NCBI GenBank assembly: GCA_000471925.1
Contig: CP006668.1
Span: forward strand, 682,001-746,000
Source of the DNA: Ralstonia pickettii DTP0602
GTDB lineage: Bacteria > Pseudomonadota > Gammaproteobacteria > Burkholderiales > Burkholderiaceae
Reading direction: 5' to 3'
Length of the DNA stretch: 64,000 nucleotides
Shown here: in pieces, positions 8,791 through 16,117 of the stretch
How the letters are laid out: each line of letters begins with the position of its first letter
Numbering within the stretch: the stretch's first letter is position 1
Notes under the pieces: generated by a model
What the model was told of the DNA's origin: nothing
The model's input: only the letters and a program-made list of their open reading frames with translations
The model's database searches: none
Program-made: the position numbers and the translations under genes

Positions 8791-10215
8791 ATGTACGCTG
8801 CCTTGCCCGCCTTCGTCTCGTCGACCTTCCTCGGTTACGGCCTCTATGTGCTGGTGACCAAGGGGGTGACGCGCATCTCGGCGTCCTTCTTCTTGCTGTG
8901 CGTGACCACCTTCGCCTGGCAGGGGACGTGGGTGTTCCTGTTCCAGGCCTCGCATCCCGACGTCGCGCTGTTGCTGGCCCGGCTTGGCTACCTGTTCATC
9001 CTGTTCCTGCCGACCACCTTCTACCACTTCATCGCCGAGGTCACCGAGCGCCGCCAGGAGCGGCCGCTGCTGCTGGCCTCGTACGGCATGAGCCTGGTGC
9101 TGGCGATGCTGCTGCTGAGCACGGGACAGGTGGTGTCGGGCTATTACACCTATTTCTTCGGCGAGTATCCCAAGGCCGGGCCGCTGCATCCGCTGCACCT
9201 GCTGCAGACCGTGCTGGTGGCGCTGCGCAGCGCGTGGATCCTGGCCGAAGCGCGGCACAATGCCGCGGCCGAACGCCGCAAGCGCTACAACCTGTGCCTG
9301 GTGGCGGTGGCGCTCTATTCGCTGGCGGCAGTCGACTACGCCGTCAACTATGGCATCGCCTTCTACCCGCCTGGCGTGGTCTTCGTGGCGGCAAGCCTTG
9401 GCATCCTGGCGGTCAGCGTGGTGCGCTACGACCTGATGCACCCCTACTCGCTGGCGGCCACCGTCGCGCATGAAGTGCGCACGCCGCTGGCCACGATCCG
9501 CATGCAGGCGCAGGAACTGGCGCGCACCTGGCCGCAGGTGCTGCAGGGCTACCGGCTGGCGGTCGAGCACGGGCTGTGCGAAGACCGCCTGCGGCCCGGG
9601 CAACTGGAGCGCGTGTCGAGCCTGGTCGGCGCGATCACGCGCGAGGTCGACGGCACCAGCACCGTGATCGACATGGCGCTGGCCTCGGTCACGCTGGAGC
9701 GGCTCGATCGCAGCACCTTCGCGCCGCACGGCATTGCCGATTGCGTGCATGCCGCGCTGGAGCGTTTTCCGTTCCAGGGCGAGGAGCGCGGCTGCGTGCA
9801 GGTGCGCGGCATCGACCATGACTGGCGCTTTGTCGGCTCCGACACGCTGCTGGTCTACGTGCTCTTCAACCTGCTGAAGAACGCGCTGCACGCGATCCGC
9901 GCGCGCGGCGCCGGCGGCGGGCGCATCGACATCACCGGCGCCAGCGAAGGCCAGTACCACGTGATCCGCTTCCGCGACACCGGCCCCGGCATCCCCGCCG
10001 ACGTGATGCCGCGCATCTTCGATCCCTTCTTCTCCACCAAGGCCCATGGCAGTGGCGCGGGTCTCGGGCTGGCGTTCTGCCGGCGCGTGATCGAGACCTT
10101 CGGCGGACGCATCGACTGCGAGTCGGTGCCCGGCGAACACACCACCTTCACGCTACGGCTGCCGCGCTTCACCTCGATGGCCGACAGCCGCCTGCGCACC
10201 AGCACCGCCGGCTGA
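8791..10215 (+). CDS. multi-pass membrane sensor histidine kinase without adjacent response regulator
   Basis: The 474-residue protein has an N-terminal block of about seven hydrophobic segments (residues 1-215) with no evident periplasmic domain. It is followed by an H-box AHEVRTPLATIRMQAQEL with the phospho-acceptor His at residue 227. An HATPase domain follows, with N-box LFNLLKNALHAI, G1-box DTGPGIP and an F/G2 region IFDPFFSTKAHGSGAGLGLAF. There is no receiver domain, and no response regulator gene is adjacent. The architecture (polytopic N-terminus joined directly to the kinase core) resembles quorum-sensing kinases such as PhcS/LqsS/CqsS of Ralstonia, Legionella and Vibrio; that link is inference from architecture. 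No ribosome-binding site is obvious before this ATG. It is convergent with the hotdog gene that follows. Confidence 0.87.
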   Translation: MYAALPAFVSSTFLGYGLYVLVTKGVTRISASFFLLCVTTFAWQGTWVFLFQASHPDVALLLARLGYLFILFLPTTFYHFIAEVTERRQERPLLLASYGMSLVLAMLLLSTGQVVSGYYTYFFGEYPKAGPLHPLHLLQTVLVALRSAWILAEARHNAAAERRKRYNLCLVAVALYSLAAVDYAVNYGIAFYPPGVVFVAASLGILAVSVVRYDLMHPYSLAATVAHEVRTPLATIRMQAQELARTWPQVLQGYRLAVEHGLCEDRLRPGQLERVSSLVGAITREVDGTSTVIDMALASVTLERLDRSTFAPHGIADCVHAALERFPFQGEERGCVQVRGIDHDWRFVGSDTLLVYVLFNLLKNALHAIRARGAGGGRIDITGASEGQYHVIRFRDTGPGIPADVMPRIFDPFFSTKAHGSGAGLGLAFCRRVIETFGGRIDCESVPGEHTTFTLRLPRFTSMADSRLRTSTAG

Positions 10216-10299
10216 GCCGCGGCCGGCGGCGCTGAATTCAGATGTCAGATCCGCCCGGTTTCAGCCGGACGCGGACTGGTTTGCAAACGCGTACGCCAA

Positions 10300-10797
10300 T
10301 CAGCTCGCAAATTCCGGCAGCGCCAGTTCATATTCCCTGACCCGCTCGATGATGCCCGCGGGAAAGCGCGAAATGCGCTTCTGCCGGTCGGCAAAGACGA
10401 TCTGCTGGTAACCCAGCGAGACCGGCTTGCCGCCCACGCAGAAGCGGAACAGCAAATAGGCGGAGCACTGCCTGACCTGGAAGGTATTCAGGTAGCAATC
10501 CACGCGCTGGAACGGGAAGGTCTCCTCGACATACTCCTGGTGCGCGCGCTTGGTCACGAAGACGCCGCCCGCGGCCAGCAGGTTGTCGTGGATGCACTCA
10601 TGGAACCAGCGCTCCCGGCACACGCCCTGCCACTCGAAATAGCGCGCGAAGTAAGTGTTCATGAAGGCATTGGAATCCTTGAGGTAGATGTCGATCGCAT
10701 GGTGGAAGGTCTTGTGCGTGCCTGACTCGAGCACGCCGGCTTCCGGCAGGGCCGTACCGCGGTTGAGAACATGGGGGATCACGTCTCGCATCAACAT
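10300..10797 (-). CDS. hotdog-fold thioesterase-like protein
   Basis: The start was placed at MLMRDVIPHVLNRG because AAGGAG stands nine bases before it; this gives 165 residues. The central stretch NAFMNTYFARYFEWQGVCRE matches the helix region of 4-hydroxybenzoyl-CoA-thioesterase-like hotdog proteins, in which an N-x4-Y-x3-Y/F-W pattern carries the catalytic acid or Asn/Asp. Here no Asp is present at the usual position, so catalysis is uncertain. The C-terminus has the beta-strands expected of the fold (QCSAYLLFRFCVGGKPVSLGYQQIVF). It is convergent with the kinase gene and divergent from the GntR gene. Substrate unknown; acyl-CoA or acyl-ACP hydrolysis is the family expectation. Confidence 0.75.
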   Translation of the reverse strand: MLMRDVIPHVLNRGTALPEAGVLESGTHKTFHHAIDIYLKDSNAFMNTYFARYFEWQGVCRERWFHECIHDNLLAAGGVFVTKRAHQEYVEETFPFQRVDCYLNTFQVRQCSAYLLFRFCVGGKPVSLGYQQIVFADRQKRISRFPAGIIERVREYELALPEFAS

Positions 10798-11116
10798 GGG
10801 TTGACTCCTTGAGATGGCTGCAAGCGGCAGCCACGCCTGCCCCGGGGAGGTCGGGGCATGGTGGCATTCTGGCTGCTTGGCCATGGGCGAGGAGGGCGCT
10901 GAAGTGGGGTTCCGGGCTACGCAAAAGCGTGATGCCCGAAGCACAAGAAGCGCCGAATTTACCGCTTATCGGAGGCCCCGCGACATGCGGGAACGAGCTT
11001 GCTTGCCATCGCGTTAACCCTAGTAGTCTAGGTTTGTAGACTTTTATAAAGTCGTATCGCTCCCCGGGTCGCGGGGAGCGCTCCCGCATTTCCCCCTCCC
11101 TCCGCCACCTCGCCGA
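10798..11116. promoter_or_regulatory. divergent promoter region, hotdog gene / GntR gene
   Basis: About 320 bp separate the divergent genes. Two overlapping inverted repeats lie at 11025-11053: AGTCTA-N6-TAGACT (11025-11042) and GACTTT-TAT-AAAGTC (11039-11053), which share GACT. The first contains the GTCTA..TAGAC core with outward GT/AC, similar in style to GntR-family operators. The local AT-rich TTTTATAAAG could include a -10 element. The GntR protein encoded 64 bp downstream is the obvious candidate ligand-responsive repressor; this is inference. Confidence 0.5.
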
Positions 11117-11902
11117 ATGGCAGACACCGCTTCCGCCGAACTCCTGTCGCGCAGCCGCCAGCCGGTCTACCTGCAGTTGGCCACCATCTTCCGCCGCCAG
11201 ATCGAGAGCGGCGCCTGGCGCCAGGGCGAACGCATTCCCTCGCTGGACGAGCTGTGCCGCCAGTACGGCGTGGCGCGCATGACCATGCACCATGCCTTGT
11301 CGATGCTCGACGAAGAAGGGCTGCTCGAGCGTTCGCGCGGGCGCGGCACTTTCGTCAAGGCGCCGTGCCGCACGCGCCGCCAGGTGTCGCTGTCCACCAG
11401 CTGGGACGAGGCGGTGGCCGTGGGCGGGCAACTGGATACCGAGGCGATGGTGGAGTCGGCCGGCAACGTGCCGCTGCCCGACGACCTCGGCATGCCATGC
11501 AACGCCGCGCGCGCGGCCGATTACCACTTCCTGCGCCGGCTGCACCGGCTCGACGGGCGGCCCTTCGCGGTGGGCGAGGTCTATATCGAGGCCGGCGTCT
11601 TTGCGCGCGAGCCCGAGGCCTTCCGGCACGGCGCCTCGGTGCCGGTGCTGGACCGCTTCCCGGGCCTGTCGGTCAGCACCGCGCGGCAACGCCTGTCGAT
11701 CGTCGCGGCCGGTGCGGAGTCGGCCGGGGCGCTGGCGCTTGCCGTGGGCGCGCCGGTGGCCGAGCTGAGGCGCTTTGCCTGCGTGCCCGCCGTTGCGCCC
11801 GGCGCAGGCGAGCTGATCGTCTATTACGCCCGCATCGAATTCCCCACCGAATTCGTCTGCCTGGATTTCGACTTGCTTGCGCCGCGCAAGCGCCGCGGCT
11901 GA
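11117..11902 (+). CDS. GntR-family (HutC/UTRA-type) transcriptional regulator
   Basis: The protein is 261 residues long. Residues 13-80 form the winged helix-turn-helix of GntR proteins (PVYLQLATIFRRQIESGAWR, then GERIPSLDELCRQYGVARMT and the wing SRGRGTFVKAP). The rest matches a UTRA-type effector domain, with the typical ADYHFLRRLHRLDGRPFAVGE strand and ending in IVYYARIEFPTEFVCLDF. Such proteins bind DNA as dimers and release it on binding a small metabolite. It lies 43 bp upstream of the ThDP enzyme gene on the same strand, and so probably controls it and possibly the divergent hotdog gene through the palindromes at 11025-11053. Confidence 0.88.
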   Translation: MADTASAELLSRSRQPVYLQLATIFRRQIESGAWRQGERIPSLDELCRQYGVARMTMHHALSMLDEEGLLERSRGRGTFVKAPCRTRRQVSLSTSWDEAVAVGGQLDTEAMVESAGNVPLPDDLGMPCNAARAADYHFLRRLHRLDGRPFAVGEVYIEAGVFAREPEAFRHGASVPVLDRFPGLSVSTARQRLSIVAAGAESAGALALAVGAPVAELRRFACVPAVAPGAGELIVYYARIEFPTEFVCLDFDLLAPRKRRG

Positions 11903-11945
11903 GTCCCGCACCCCCGATGCCAACCCGCCACACAAAAACCGAGAC

Positions 11946-13508
11946 ATGGACAATACGCAACCGATGAACGGCGCCGAGAGCCTGGTCAAGACCCTGCTCG
12001 CCAACGGCGTGGACACCTGCTTTGCCAATCCCGGCACCAGCGAGATGCACTTCGTCGCGGCGCTGGACCGCATTCCGGGCATGCGCTGCGTGCTGGGCCT
12101 GTTCGAAGGCGTGGTTACCGGCGCGGCCGACGGCTATGCGCGCATGGCCGACAAGCCCGCCGCCACGCTGCTGCATTGCGGCCCGGGCCTGGCCAATGGT
12201 CTCGCCAACCTGCACAACGCGCGCCGCGCGCAGACGCCGGTGGTCAATATCATCGGCGACCAGGCCACCTACCATCGCCCGCTGGATGCGCCGCTGACCG
12301 CCGACACCGAGGGCTGGGCCCGCCCAGTCTCGGTGTGGACGCGCACCGCCACGCGCGCGGCCTCGGTGGGCGCCGACGCCGCTGCCGCCGTGCAGGCCGC
12401 CTGCGCCGCGCCGGGTGGCGTCGCCAGCCTGATCCTGCCGTCCGACGTGTGCTGGGATGCCGGCGGCGTGGTAGCGGGCCCGCTGCCGCCGCTGGCCGTG
12501 CCCAAGGTTTCGCCCGACGCCGTGCAGCAGGCCGCGCGCGTGCTGCGCTCGGGCCAGCCCACGCTAGTCGTGCTGGCGGGCAGCGCGCTGCGCCAGGCGC
12601 CGCTGGCCGATGCGCACCGCATCGCCGCCGCCACCGGCGCGCGGCTGATCACGCCGATGTCCAATGCGCGCGTATCGCGCGGCCGCGGGCGTCTGGCGGT
12701 GGACCGCGTGCCGTATTCGGGCGACGTGGCGCGCGACAAGCTCGCCGGCATCCGCAACGTGATCCTGGTGGGCGCGCCGGCGCCGGTGACCTTCTTCGCC
12801 TATCCGGGCAAGTCGCCGCGGCCATATCCGGAAGATGCCGTGGTGCATGTGCTGGCGCGGCCCGAGGAAGACCTGGCCGAGGCGCTGGCGCGGCTGGCCG
12901 ATGAGGTCGGCGCGCGTAATGTGGCGCTGCCCGCTACGGATACCGCACCGCGCGCCGAGCCGGCGCGCGGTGCGGTTACGTCCGAGAACGTGGCGCGCAC
13001 GCTGAGCGCGCTGCTGCCGGAACAGGCCATCGTGGTGGAGGAGAGCGTCAGCTTCGGTCGTGCGTTCTATCCCGGCACGGTCCACGCCGCGCCGCACGAC
13101 TGGCTGCAGCTGACCGGCGGCGCCATCGGCGCTGGCCTGCCGCTGGCGGTGGGCGCGGCAGTGGCGGCGCCGGACCGGCGCGTGGTTTCGCTGCAGGCGG
13201 ACGGCTCGGCGATGTACACGCTGCAGTCGCTGTGGACCATGGCGCGCGAAAAGCTCGATGTGACCGTGGTACTGCTGGCCAATCGCCAGTACGCGATCCT
13301 GCTGGGCGAGCTGGCGGGCGTGGGGGCGAATCCGGGGAAGACTGCGATGGACATGCTCGACATCGGCAATCCGGACCTGGACTGGGTCAAGCTGGCCAAT
13401 GGCATGGGGGTGGAGGGGGCGCGGGCGACGGATATGGAGAGCTTTGCCGACCTGTTTCGGATGGCGAACGGGCGCAAGGGGCCGTTCTTGATTGAGTTGG
13501 TGATTTGA
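11946..13508 (+). CDS. ThDP-dependent decarboxylase / acetolactate synthase-like enzyme
   Basis: The start MDNTQPMNGAESLVKTLLANG gives 520 residues, short of the 560-600 of true acetolactate synthase large subunits. The N-terminal pyrimidine-binding domain carries the cofactor-activating Glu (E54 in LGLFEGVVTGAADGYARM). The C-terminal domain carries the ThDP/Mg motif as QADGSAMYTLQSLWTMA with D419 and a downstream AN in place of the usual NN. The overall pattern is closest to the benzoylformate decarboxylase/acetolactate synthase-like enzymes found in catabolic loci; no small regulatory subunit gene is near. It would decarboxylate a 2-oxo acid. It follows the GntR gene by 43 bp. Its relation to the DUF35/thiolase pair 188 bp downstream is not certain. 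Confidence 0.82.
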   Translation: MDNTQPMNGAESLVKTLLANGVDTCFANPGTSEMHFVAALDRIPGMRCVLGLFEGVVTGAADGYARMADKPAATLLHCGPGLANGLANLHNARRAQTPVVNIIGDQATYHRPLDAPLTADTEGWARPVSVWTRTATRAASVGADAAAAVQAACAAPGGVASLILPSDVCWDAGGVVAGPLPPLAVPKVSPDAVQQAARVLRSGQPTLVVLAGSALRQAPLADAHRIAAATGARLITPMSNARVSRGRGRLAVDRVPYSGDVARDKLAGIRNVILVGAPAPVTFFAYPGKSPRPYPEDAVVHVLARPEEDLAEALARLADEVGARNVALPATDTAPRAEPARGAVTSENVARTLSALLPEQAIVVEESVSFGRAFYPGTVHAAPHDWLQLTGGAIGAGLPLAVGAAVAAPDRRVVSLQADGSAMYTLQSLWTMAREKLDVTVVLLANRQYAILLGELAGVGANPGKTAMDMLDIGNPDLDWVKLANGMGVEGARATDMESFADLFRMANGRKGPFLIELVI

Positions 13509-13696
13509 AACGCTTGCAGGGCCGGAGTGGGGCGAGGACGTCTGCTCCACCACAAAAGCCCTGTGCAGCGCCGCTTTCCGCATTCAAAAATCCACCCTTC
13601 CGCAGAAGCGAATTGCTGCAACGCAAAGACTGCGTCAAGCTCATAACCGTGCCATGGCATGCCCATGGCGGCACCATCAAAAGTGAAGGAGACTCC

Positions 13697-14089
13697 ATGC
13701 CCCACCAGGAAGCGGCGGCGGGTCCGGACAAGGTCTATGCGGAAATGCTCGCCGCAGGCCAGTTCCGCATCCAGCATTGCCAGGACTGCCAGCGCCACGT
13801 GTTTTTCCCGCGCAATATCTGCCCGCACTGCGGCGGCGACACCCTTGCCTGGGTCGAGCCCAAGGGCACCGGCACGGTCTACTCCACCAGCGTGATCCGC
13901 CGCAAGCCGGACGCCGGTGGCGACTACAACGTCGTGCTGGTCGACCTGGACGAAGGCGTGCGCATGATGAGCCGGGTGGAAGGCATCGCGCCGGCCAGCG
14001 TGCGCATCGGCATGCGCGTGAAGGCGCGTGTGGCGCAGGGCAAGGAAGGCGAGGCTGCTCTCGTCGTGTTCGATCCGGTGGAGGGCTGA
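13697..14089 (+). CDS. DUF35 Zn-ribbon/OB-fold acyl-CoA-associated protein
   Basis: The start at MPHQEAAAGPDKVY is chosen for the GAAGGAGACTCC ribosome-binding site; the product is 130 residues. A rubredoxin-like zinc ribbon is visible as HCQDCQ...NICPHCGG (residues 27-47), followed by an OB-fold domain (GTGTVYSTSVIRRKP, then VVLVDLDEGVRMMSRVEG). DUF35 proteins are typically encoded beside thiolase-like enzymes and form complexes with them, such as ChsH2 with the aldolase Ltp2 in steroid side-chain degradation. The thiolase-like gene begins three bases after this stop, so the pair is almost surely co-translated and acts as one complex. Confidence 0.88.
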   Translation: MPHQEAAAGPDKVYAEMLAAGQFRIQHCQDCQRHVFFPRNICPHCGGDTLAWVEPKGTGTVYSTSVIRRKPDAGGDYNVVLVDLDEGVRMMSRVEGIAPASVRIGMRVKARVAQGKEGEAALVVFDPVEG

Positions 14090-14092
14090 GCC

Positions 14093-15265
14093 ATGAGTTT
14101 GTCCAATTTGCGTGGCAGCGTCGCCATCGTCGGTGTCGGCCAGGCGGGCCTTGGCGAAGCGCACGGCAAGACGGAAATGGAAATCCTGGTGGAGGCCGCC
14201 AAGGCCGCCGTCAAGGATGCCGGCATGTCGATGCGCGACATCGATGGCATTGCCACCGCCAGCGTCGGCGCCACCATGTGGGTGATGCCGGTGGCCGAGT
14301 ACCTCGGCATCAAGCCAAAGTTTGTCGACAGCACCATGATCGGCGGTTCCAGCTTTGTCTCGCACATGCTGCCCGCGATGATGGCGCTGGAGTCGGGCCA
14401 GTGCGACGCCGTGCTGGTCTGCTACGGCAGCAACCAGCGCACCTCGACCGTCGGCCGCGCCGGCATCTCGAAGGTGCGCGCGGTGCTGGACCCGCAGCCG
14501 TACGAGAACCCGTACAACCCGCTGCAGCCGATCACCTCCTACGCGCTCGCCGCGGCGCGCCATATGCATCAATACGGCACCACGCGCGAACACCTGGCCG
14601 AAGTCGCCGTGGCCGCGCGCAAATGGGCGCAGCTGAACCCCGAGGCGATGATGCGCGACCCCCTCAGCATCGACGACGTGCTCAACGCGCGCATGGTGTC
14701 CGACCCGCTGTCGGTGCGCGACTGCTGCCTGGTCACCGACGGCGCCGGCGCTTACGTGATGGTGCGTGCCGACCGCGCCAAAGACCTGGCCAAGCCGCCG
14801 GTCTACGTGCTCGGCAATGCCACCGCGACCTGGCACCGCCAGATCTCGTGCATGCCTGACGTGACCGTCACGGCCGCCAAGGAATCCGGCGAGCGCGCCT
14901 TCGCCATGGCCGGCCTGAAGCCGTCGGACGTGGACGTCGCCGAGCTGTACGACGCCTTCACCATCAACACGCTGCTGTTCCTGGAAGACCTGGGCTTCTG
15001 CGCCAAGGGCGAAGGCGGCCATTTCGTCAGCGGCGGCGGCATTGCCCCGGGCGGCAGGCTGCCGGTGAACACCAACGGCGGCGGCCTGTCCTGCGTGCAT
15101 CCGGGCATGTACGGCATGTTCATCACCATCGAGGCAGTGCGCCAGCTGCGCGGCGAATGCGGCGAGCGCCAGGTGAAGGATGCCGAGGTGGCGGTCGTGC
15201 ACGGCAACGGCGGCACGCTGTCGAGCCAGGCCACGGCGATCCTGGGCACGGCGGCCACGCTGTAG
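14093..15265 (+). CDS. thiolase-superfamily protein lacking the nucleophilic Cys (Ltp/SCP-x-like)
   Basis: The protein has 390 residues and thiolase-fold landmarks: VAIVGVGQAGLGEA at the N-terminus, DVDVAELYDAFTINTLLFLE in the middle, PVNTNGGGLSCVHPGMYG, and VVHGNGGTLSSQATAILG near the C-terminus. Where classical thiolases have a nucleophilic Cys, the sequence reads MIGGSSFVSHML, with Ser and no Cys. Together with the DUF35 partner immediately upstream this points to the lipid-transfer-protein-like branch, some members of which perform retro-aldol cleavage instead of thiolysis. The substrate is unknown. A terminator at 15285-15315 closes the unit. Confidence 0.86.
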   Translation: MSLSNLRGSVAIVGVGQAGLGEAHGKTEMEILVEAAKAAVKDAGMSMRDIDGIATASVGATMWVMPVAEYLGIKPKFVDSTMIGGSSFVSHMLPAMMALESGQCDAVLVCYGSNQRTSTVGRAGISKVRAVLDPQPYENPYNPLQPITSYALAAARHMHQYGTTREHLAEVAVAARKWAQLNPEAMMRDPLSIDDVLNARMVSDPLSVRDCCLVTDGAGAYVMVRADRAKDLAKPPVYVLGNATATWHRQISCMPDVTVTAAKESGERAFAMAGLKPSDVDVAELYDAFTINTLLFLEDLGFCAKGEGGHFVSGGGIAPGGRLPVNTNGGGLSCVHPGMYGMFITIEAVRQLRGECGERQVKDAEVAVVHGNGGTLSSQATAILGTAATL

Positions 15266-15284
15266 GCGCCAGCACAGGAACAAG

Positions 15285-15315
15285 AACGGCAGCAGGGGCA
15301 ATCCCTGCCGCCGTT
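15285..15315 (+). terminator. intrinsic terminator after thiolase-like gene
   Basis: The stem AACGG...GCAGGG (15285-15297) pairs with CCCTGC...CCGTT (15303-15315), with one 2-nt internal mismatch and a 5-nt loop, followed by TTCCTTT. It begins 20 bp after the thiolase-like stop codon. Confidence 0.75.
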
Positions 15316-15369
15316 TTCCTTTGCCGGTGGCGAGTGTTCGGCATCGCGACTTGACCGCCGCCGCACTTG

Positions 15370-15819
15370 CTAGTCGCGCGTGACCAGCCGGCCCGCATCC
15401 TTTTCATCGAGCGGCAGCGTGGCAATGACCTCGTCGTTGAGCGTGAGCTTGATATGCGAGAGCGGGAACACCAGCGCCGGCGAGTAGGTGAAGGCCAGCT
15501 TCAGCTTCGCGGCGGTGACGACTTCATCCAGCCGCACGCCGATGTCGAGCTGGCGCGCCTGGTCCACGCCGCGCAGCGCGATCGGGCCGTAGGCGCCCAT
15601 CTGGCGCAGGGTCATCACGTGGGTGCTGGTGGCCGGGGCAAGCGTGGCTGCGCCGGCCGCTTGCGCGGGCGAGACTTGCGCAGCAGGCGTCGCCGCCAAA
15701 GCCGGCGCCTGTGCAGCCGCGTCCTGCCATGGCGCCCATGGCAACGACGACATGGCCAGCAGGCCGAGGGCAGCGCGCAGTGAAGGTGGCAATGAGCGGG
15801 GCGGGGCAGGGTGGTTCAT
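15370..15819 (-). pseudogene. BcsB-like N-terminal fragment (cellulose synthase periplasmic subunit remnant)
   Basis: The 149-residue frame has a signal peptide (LRAALGLLAMSSLPWAP, then DAAAQ) and an Ala/Pro linker. About 80 residues then match the start of BcsB: LRQMGAYGPIALRG, then IGVRLDEVVTAAKL and a SPAL...LNDEVIATLPLDE pattern. This corresponds to the LRG/RSDEVVTKA/LNDEL...LP landmarks of E. coli BcsB. BcsB proteins are about 750 residues; this one stops at TAG right after the first conserved block. Only about 100 bp separate it from the convergent thiolase gene, so the rest of BcsB is absent. No bcsA, bcsC or bcsZ is nearby. Probably a deletion remnant; a small stand-alone secreted protein cannot be excluded. 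Confidence 0.65.
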
Positions 15820-16117
15820 GAGCAGGAAGCGGTTTCCTTTTGCATGGGTCCGGTCACAGGTGCCGCCCGCCAGGCGGAGGGTGGTGGCCGCACTGCCGCA
15901 CGAATTGCCGGGAACTCAGATTCATTGGGGTGTTAGAAAAAGAGAAACGCCGCACCCCTTGTCAGGGGGCGGCGTTTTGGTGTGGGATGCGTGGTCCGCT
16001 GTCGCGGCCCGAGAGGGGCCGCGGGCTCAGCTGCCGTGCAGCGGTACCTCTGTCATGCCTGCGCTTGCGGCATGGGAGTGATGGCCTGCGCAGCGCAGGC
16101 CGCTTCAGGCGCCGGCT
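15820..16117. other. intergenic region between BcsB remnant and pimD-like gene
   Basis: Nearly 300 bp with no credible gene. It holds the terminator at 15945-15977 that serves the minus-strand dehydrogenase operon. I see no bcs-type coding remains in it. Confidence 0.4.
15945..15977 (-). terminator. intrinsic terminator of the pimC/pimD-type operon
   Basis: The arm AAACGCCGC (15945-15953) pairs with GCGGCGTTT (15969-15977), extended by CCCC with GGGG across a bulged A, with a 6-nt loop. Read on the minus strand it is followed by TCTCTTTTTCTAAC, a good U-tract. A T-run also follows on the plus strand, so it may act in both directions. Confidence 0.78.

Noticed and set aside
8586..9473. A plus-strand frame overlapping the start of the histidine kinase gene
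   Set aside because: It overlaps the kinase gene in another frame, is Arg/Pro/Ala-rich and lacks any recognisable domain.
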